Shown in pieces: positions 59,075 to 64,000 of a stretch of 64,000 nucleotides of DNA. The position numbers were made by a program, and so were the translations under genes. Below the pieces are notes generated by a model. That model had not been told where the DNA came from. It saw only the letters and a list, made by a program, of their open reading frames with translations, and made no database searches. The stretch covers positions 22,847,785-22,911,784 of the forward strand of contig OY726571.1 in assembly GCA_963383645.1 (NCBI GenBank), read 5' to 3'. Origin of the DNA: Muscardinus avellanarius (lineage: Eukaryota > Chordata > Mammalia > Rodentia > Gliridae). Positions within the stretch are counted from its first letter, which is position 1. Every line of letters starts with the position of its first letter.

Positions 59075-60010
59075 ATAATACATGGATTATTATTATTAAT
59101 GGATTATTGTTTAATTCCATCTTCAACAATTAATACCAACAACTAAGATGTTGACTGCATATTTACAGCAATATCCCTCTGTCTATACCTAGAAATATTT
59201 TAGCCAATGAGCTCATCTATGTGGGAAATCAGAGTTCTGTTTTATACCTTGAGCATGACACGTTTTGGCTAATCTATGCATATACTTTTCTTTGCAATGC
59301 CATATAAGTATAAACACGAGTGGCACTGGAATTCTAATGGATGATCAGGGCAAAGAACTTCTGCTTAGGGAGGAGGACCCGACCTTAGATAAGGAAGAAG
59401 TAGATGCCACAGTAGGTGACGTGATGCGCAGGACATTGCAGAATAAACAGGGAAGAATCAGGCTTGGTTCCTTTAGTTTGATTCCTCTTTATATGGCAGG
59501 ACAAATACTGATTGATAGTGAAATGTCAGGTCAGGATATTGGGGATGTGTTTGCCTGCTAGAGGCAGTAGATGCAACCACGATTTAGTAGGTACCTTTAT
59601 GCTGATGGTAGAGTTCAACTTAATTTTAATAATTTTCAGACTTCTGAATTCTTTGATATATGTATAAAACAAAAATATTACCTTCTCTTCTTTAAGAAGT
59701 CAAACATATCACCTGTAAACTTTGTTAATATCATATGCTATTACACAGAGGGAAAATTAAGGGTTTAATCATGTTACTAGCTTTATGAGTTTCTGGCTGA
59801 GCATAAGAACCCAGAAGTTGCTAATCTGATGTCAGATTTCTACTGGTAAGCATCACTCCTCACATGAAGAAATATACAATACAATATTTCAAAGATAGCT
59901 GAAAAAAATAACCAAAAAGACAGAATCAGATGAAAGAGGTTATAAAGTGCTAGAGAGAGGAATCAAACTCTGAAAACATACGGTAGAGAAAAATATCAAG
60001 AGATCTTTAT
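59075..60010. other. Unassigned stretch with a 98-codon frame
   Basis: A plus-strand frame at 59265-59561 has an acidic centre (LLLREEDPTLDKEEVDATVG). I recognise no family, see no promoter or splice context, and regard chance as most likely. Confidence 0.3.
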
Positions 60011-60016
60011 GGATAA

Positions 60017-60018
<2 letters not shown>

Positions 60019-60067
<49 letters not shown>
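60019..60067. repeat. (GT)n microsatellite
   Basis: About 24 GT units, before a reverse SINE. Confidence 0.95.
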
Positions 60068-60069
<2 letters not shown>

Positions 60070-60111
60070 GCATTTTTGCTGTGTTACTATTGAATCTTAA
60101 CATTTTATTTT

Positions 60112-60285
60112 GGGGGAAGTAGTACTGGGAATTAAACCCAGGGGCATTATATCTTCAAGCTATCCCTCTATTTAAAATTTGAAACGGGGTCTCACTAAGT
60201 TGCTGAGTCTGGGCATGAACCTGTGATTCGTCTGTCTCAGCCTCCCATGTACTGGGATTACAAGCATGAGCCACAGTATCCAGCT
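60112..60285 (-). repeat. B1-ID dimer SINE
   Basis: Reverse copy from GTAGTACTGGGAATTAAACC to GCCACAGTATCCAGC; short linker. Confidence 0.85.
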
Positions 60286-60299
60286 GAGTCTTAACATTT

Positions 60300-61280
60300 A
60301 AAGCATAACAAAGCCCAAATGAGTAAACATATCAGACTACAATAGTTCAAAGTACAGTATTTGGAGTTATAGTTGGACATGACTAACTAGGTAAGACACA
60401 GGTTTATGTGTTTTAGATTGTTTCACCAAGATATTTAAATAGAACACCCCAATACTGTTGGGATACTATTTTATTCTATCCTCTTTGGAAATTATATTTT
60501 TGATAATCACAGTCTTAATGTCAGCCTTATTTATTCTGGAAATAGCTGGCCAGAGGAACTTCCATGAGTAAGGTTATCTTAAATTTCCATGGTTCCATCT
60601 AAGAGTAGCTTATCTACAATGAGGCATGCTTTAGTCTACCTGTGCCAGCTTATTCATTCAAAGGGATAGTTATATATTTTCACACTGCCAGACAAAACCA
60701 CACTGACTTTTTCACTGAATTTCTTTCTCTCTTTGTGAATCAAAGTAAGTTCACCATTGAATCTCTCTGTCTTCAATAAAGGAACACTTTTGGACCCACC
60801 TGCATGAGGGGAAGCTATGATACAGTTCTTCCATTCTGCAATATTTTCTTGAATCTCCTAAAAGGTTTAGGGTTATCCACAGGAATTTTTTTTTTAAATC
60901 AATGTATCTGAAAGACTTTTAAACTTGATTTGATACTTGAAAGAGGCTAACATATCTGAGAAGCATGTCAGTGATAAGGATGTGATCTACCTCAGCAACT
61001 GAAAGCATACTGATTTTACATTTTGCAGAATTAGAGCCTGCTTCAAGTCCTTTTTATCTTGCTGAGGATATGGAAACATTCCTCTAGATGACCGTGTGAT
61101 GTTGCCAGTGCTAATTATGACAACAGGGTCCACTGGGTTATCCTTACTTTCTTCAGAGTACTTTGTCTACTTCACACTCTGTGTGATGTAGACAGCTTTT
61201 TCCCTTAAACTTTCACCACTCTCTCTTCTGTGTTCTGATTGTCGAACTTTTTTGTGACAAACAAATCCAGGCCCACTTGC
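60300..61280. other. Unassigned intergenic stretch
   Basis: No gene or named repeat seen. Confidence 0.45.
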
Positions 61281-61287
61281 TCACAGT

Positions 61288-61288
61288 C

Positions 61289-61341
<53 letters not shown>

Positions 61342-61396
61342 TTTCTTTCTTTTTTCTCTTCTTTCTTTCTTTCCTTTTTTCTCTCCTTTCTTTCTA
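61288..61396. repeat. (TTTC)n microsatellite
   Basis: Pyrimidine-only run beginning at 61288; adjoins the L1 tail. Confidence 0.95.
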
Positions 61397-61640
61397 AAAT
61401 ACTTTTATTGGTGCATTGTAATCTCAAGTAATTATGTAGTTCAGAGAGATAGGGACACACATATATGTGGCTCTTGGTGAGCTTTCCCCTGGCTTCCTTT
61501 CCATTCCCTTCCTTTCTCCATATATGATGTTGAGATTGGCATTAATCTTTTCACATATGTACATAGCATCAGTTGTTCATACTTTCTGCGACAGGTTTTG
61601 AGGTGAGCTGCTGTTGCATGTTGTTACCAAGTTGGGTGTG
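61397..61640 (-). mobile_element. LINE-1 3' end fragment
   Basis: Reverse 3' UTR: ACTTTTATTGGTGCATTGTA, GGGACACACATATATGTGG and TTTCACATATGTACATAGC. Confidence 0.7.
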
Positions 61641-61789
61641 GTAGAGTCTTGGTGGGACCGGTGGGACTTCGAGGTAGGAGTTAATGGAGTTATTTATTTT
61701 AAGAACAAACATTTTCTAAATTACAACAAAAATGACTAATATTCAAGAATGAGATGAGAGTTTTAACAGGAGTATTTATGAAAATAGTT

Positions 61790-62190
61790 TAGGAGCTATG
61801 AAGCTCCTAAACTAACACTTTTGCTCTGGTTTGATCTTGAATGTCCTCTCAGGGGTGTGGGTTGAAGGCTTAGTCACCAGCCACTGGCCCTGGGAGATGG
61901 TGGAACCTGTAGGAGGCGAGGCTTTGGGGAAAGCCCTTGAGAGAATGTCCCTGGAGAGAATATTGGGACCCTTGCTTCCTCCTCTCTTTCTCTTTTGTTT
62001 CTGGAGTGAAAAGACCTCTTCTGCCATGGGTTCCCAAACATGTTGTTTTGCCTCATTGCTGGTCCAAAGGCCAAGCAACCATGACCTGAAAGCTCTGAAA
62101 TCATGAACCTGAAGAAACCTTTCTTCCTATAAGCTGATTTTCTCAGATACTTGTCGTGATAGAAAGCTGATTAATACACACTTGAACCAA
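61790..62190 (+). mobile_element. MaLR-type LTR
   Basis: GCTCTGGTTTGATCTTGAAT and GTGTGGGTTGAAGGCTTAG at the 5' side, then GGTCCAAAGGCCAAGCAACC and GATAGAAAGCTGATTAATAC at the 3' end. Confidence 0.6.
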
Positions 62191-62590
62191 CTGTGTAATG
62201 TGGCTGGAGACACATCAGTGGTTATGCAGTATTAGTGGAACTGGATTAGAATGGGAAGGTGGGTAATCTTCCTTTTGTGGGTTGATCAGGCCATATCTGG
62301 GAATTGCTTCCAGTTTTTAGCAATGCAAGAAGCAAAGATGATAGTGGAATTGTTAGAAGAATAGAGATTCTATTTGCTTAGGTACAGAAGTTGGCCTGCC
62401 ATTTTCAAATTTGAACTGGGAAAATCATTAGGTTTGTGGGTAATTTAGGAATGGCTTTAGAAAGATCCAGTAGAATGTCAGCTAAATGAAGGCAGTGATT
62501 TATGAATATTTTGATTATCCACATGTCCCCATCATAGAATAATGATTGTCACACAATAATCATTCAATATTTATTGAATAAATAAATAAT
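62190..62590. other. Unassigned intergenic stretch
   Basis: No gene or named repeat seen. Confidence 0.45.
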
Positions 62591-62596
62591 GTAAGG

Positions 62597-62800
62597 TGGG
62601 CATGGTGGTGCATGCCTCTAATCCCAGTACTTAGAAGGCTGAGACAAGAGGATTGCAGGTTCAAAATCAGCCTCAGCAATTTATCGAGACTCTCAGCAAC
62701 TTAATGAGACCCTGTTTCAGAACAAAAAATAAAAGGGGCAGGGGTTGTAGCTTGGAGGCAGAATGCTCCTGGGCTTAATATCCAGTACCATCAATCAATC
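62597..62800 (+). repeat. B1-ID dimer SINE with (CAAT)n tail
   Basis: From GGTGGGCATGGTGGTGCATG to TAATATCCAGTACCATC, followed by CAATCAATCAAT. Confidence 0.88.
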
Positions 62801-62804
62801 AATC

Positions 62805-63655
62805 TTGTATTTCTTGATAATATGAAAAGTGGTGTTCAAGAGATTAATTAACTAGAAAAATTAAGATGTGACCGTACATTTTTGGTGGTCTGTGAAATAA
62901 CTTATAGAAAAACTTACTTATTTACTTATACATACATAAGGACATGTGAACAAAACAAAACAAAAGACCCACTAACCACACTACGTTTGAATCCTGAACC
63001 TGGATTTTTTTTCAATTTACCTGAGAATAGCAACTTATCCAGCCATAATTTTTTAAATGTCAATACTGTCACCAGTGAGTAGATTAAAATACTTACTTAT
63101 CTTTCAAACCAAATTTTTGCCTGTTCATGGAAGTCAAAATTAGATGGAGCAACAATCAATAAAGAATTCAGCAAATACACTCTAGTACAAATGAAATGAA
63201 TCATAGGAAATGAAATGATTTCTGACATCGCTGAGATGCCGCTACTGCACAGGACTTCAGGTTGTCATTTGAAATTGATATTGTAAGGAAACTAGTTGCA
63301 GTATGAATCTTTAATATAAATCTTCTTTGGCATGGGTGCTCATTAATTTAATTTCTAAAGATGCTGGACATTATGATATAGGGTCTACTTTTGAGTATTT
63401 CTTATTCATTTACTGATTTGGATATCTGTTTCTTTTATTCCTGTAACTTGTGTAAAGTGACTAAGAAAGGTGTTTATTTTAAAATTCTAGAGTTCCCATT
63501 TTTATTCAAAGGGCTCACCATAATCATGTATTTTTAATTATCTTACCTTCTTTTTGTATTAGAAAAAAAGTAGAATTTCAAATTTCAAGATAGAATTTGA
63601 GAATGTTACTCACAAAATGAGACTATTGAACCTGATATATTTTGGAAAAATAAAT
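62805..63655. other. Unassigned intergenic stretch
   Basis: AT-rich; no gene or named repeat seen. Confidence 0.45.
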
Positions 63656-64000
63656 GTTTACAGATGCCCCTAGACTTATAATGGTGTTAATGGTCCAATC
63701 AACTTATGGTAAGTCAGAAATGTCCTATGGATTTACTATACTTAACCTATCAGACATCCTAGCTTAGAAACACGGTATACTCTAGAATACTAATTGTTTC
63801 ACTTCATGATCATGTGGCTTAGTGGGAGTTGTGGCCTGCAGCGGCTGTACCACACTTCAGGGAACTATTGTATATCATTAGACTGGGAAGAGATCGCAGT
63901 TCAAAATATGAATATGGGTTCTATTGAGTGCAGTAGCTTTTGCACCACTGGAAAGTTGAAAAATCACAAGTTCAACCATCCTAAGTTGGGAAGCTACTAT
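63655..64000 (-). repeat. Old interspersed repeat, same family as 23.5-24.0 kb, cut by window end
   Basis: CAGATGCCCCTAGACTTATA at the left and GAAAGTTGAAAAATCACAAG near the right mirror the 23.46-24.03 kb element in reverse. Confidence 0.55.

Noticed and set aside
28000..64000. A second protein-coding gene in the right half
   Set aside because: No frame shows a recognisable family, splice-site-flanked exon or CpG promoter; all longer frames trace to repeats or look random.

Overview
This 64 kb window looks like nuclear DNA of a rodent, most likely a squirrel (Sciuridae). It is AT-rich and carries about 50 copies, in both orientations, of a dimeric SINE: a B1-like left half, an A-rich linker, and an ID (tRNA-Ala-like) right half ending near CAATCCCCAGTACC. 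It also holds one plain ID element, old L1, L2, MIR and MaLR/MLT1 relics, and many microsatellites. No bacterial, phage, plasmid or CRISPR feature is present.

The only gene I can support is AADAT (kynurenine/alpha-aminoadipate aminotransferase, KAT II). It lies on the minus strand and all 13 coding exons are present (ATG at 27336, stop ending at 1824). I placed each exon by hand. All 12 introns are GT-AG, all phases join, and the spliced frame is 1278 nt, giving 425 residues, the length of the human protein. The cofactor lysine falls at residue 263 and the other family active-site residues also fall at their usual numbers. A CpG-rich promoter region sits upstream at about 27.42-27.90 kb. The 3' UTR runs left from 1823; the first canonical poly(A) signal I see is at 1134-1139, in the tail of a SINE.

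Layout: 0-1.1 kb is SINE sequence downstream of the gene. 1.1-27.4 kb is AADAT, with introns full of SINEs and with MIR, L2, L1 and MaLR relics. 27.4-27.9 kb is the CpG island. 28-64 kb shows no protein gene. It is an intergenic stretch dominated by transposon relics, including an MLT1 LTR (31.5-37.4 kb) split by three younger LTR-type insertions, a 46-bp minisatellite (32.1 kb), a purine-only tract (38.87-39.21 kb), a solo LTR with three 67-bp repeats inside a MaLR (42.2-42.9 kb), and a repeat-poor TTAATTAA-rich stretch (50.7-51.35 kb).

The most unusual sequence-level observations are a retroposed 5' half of a tRNA-Met inside a MIR with a 13-bp target-site duplication (6.43-6.49 kb), the higher-order minisatellite with a CTCF-like core (32.1 kb), and the nested-LTR stratigraphy. 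I see no evidence for a new multi-gene system.
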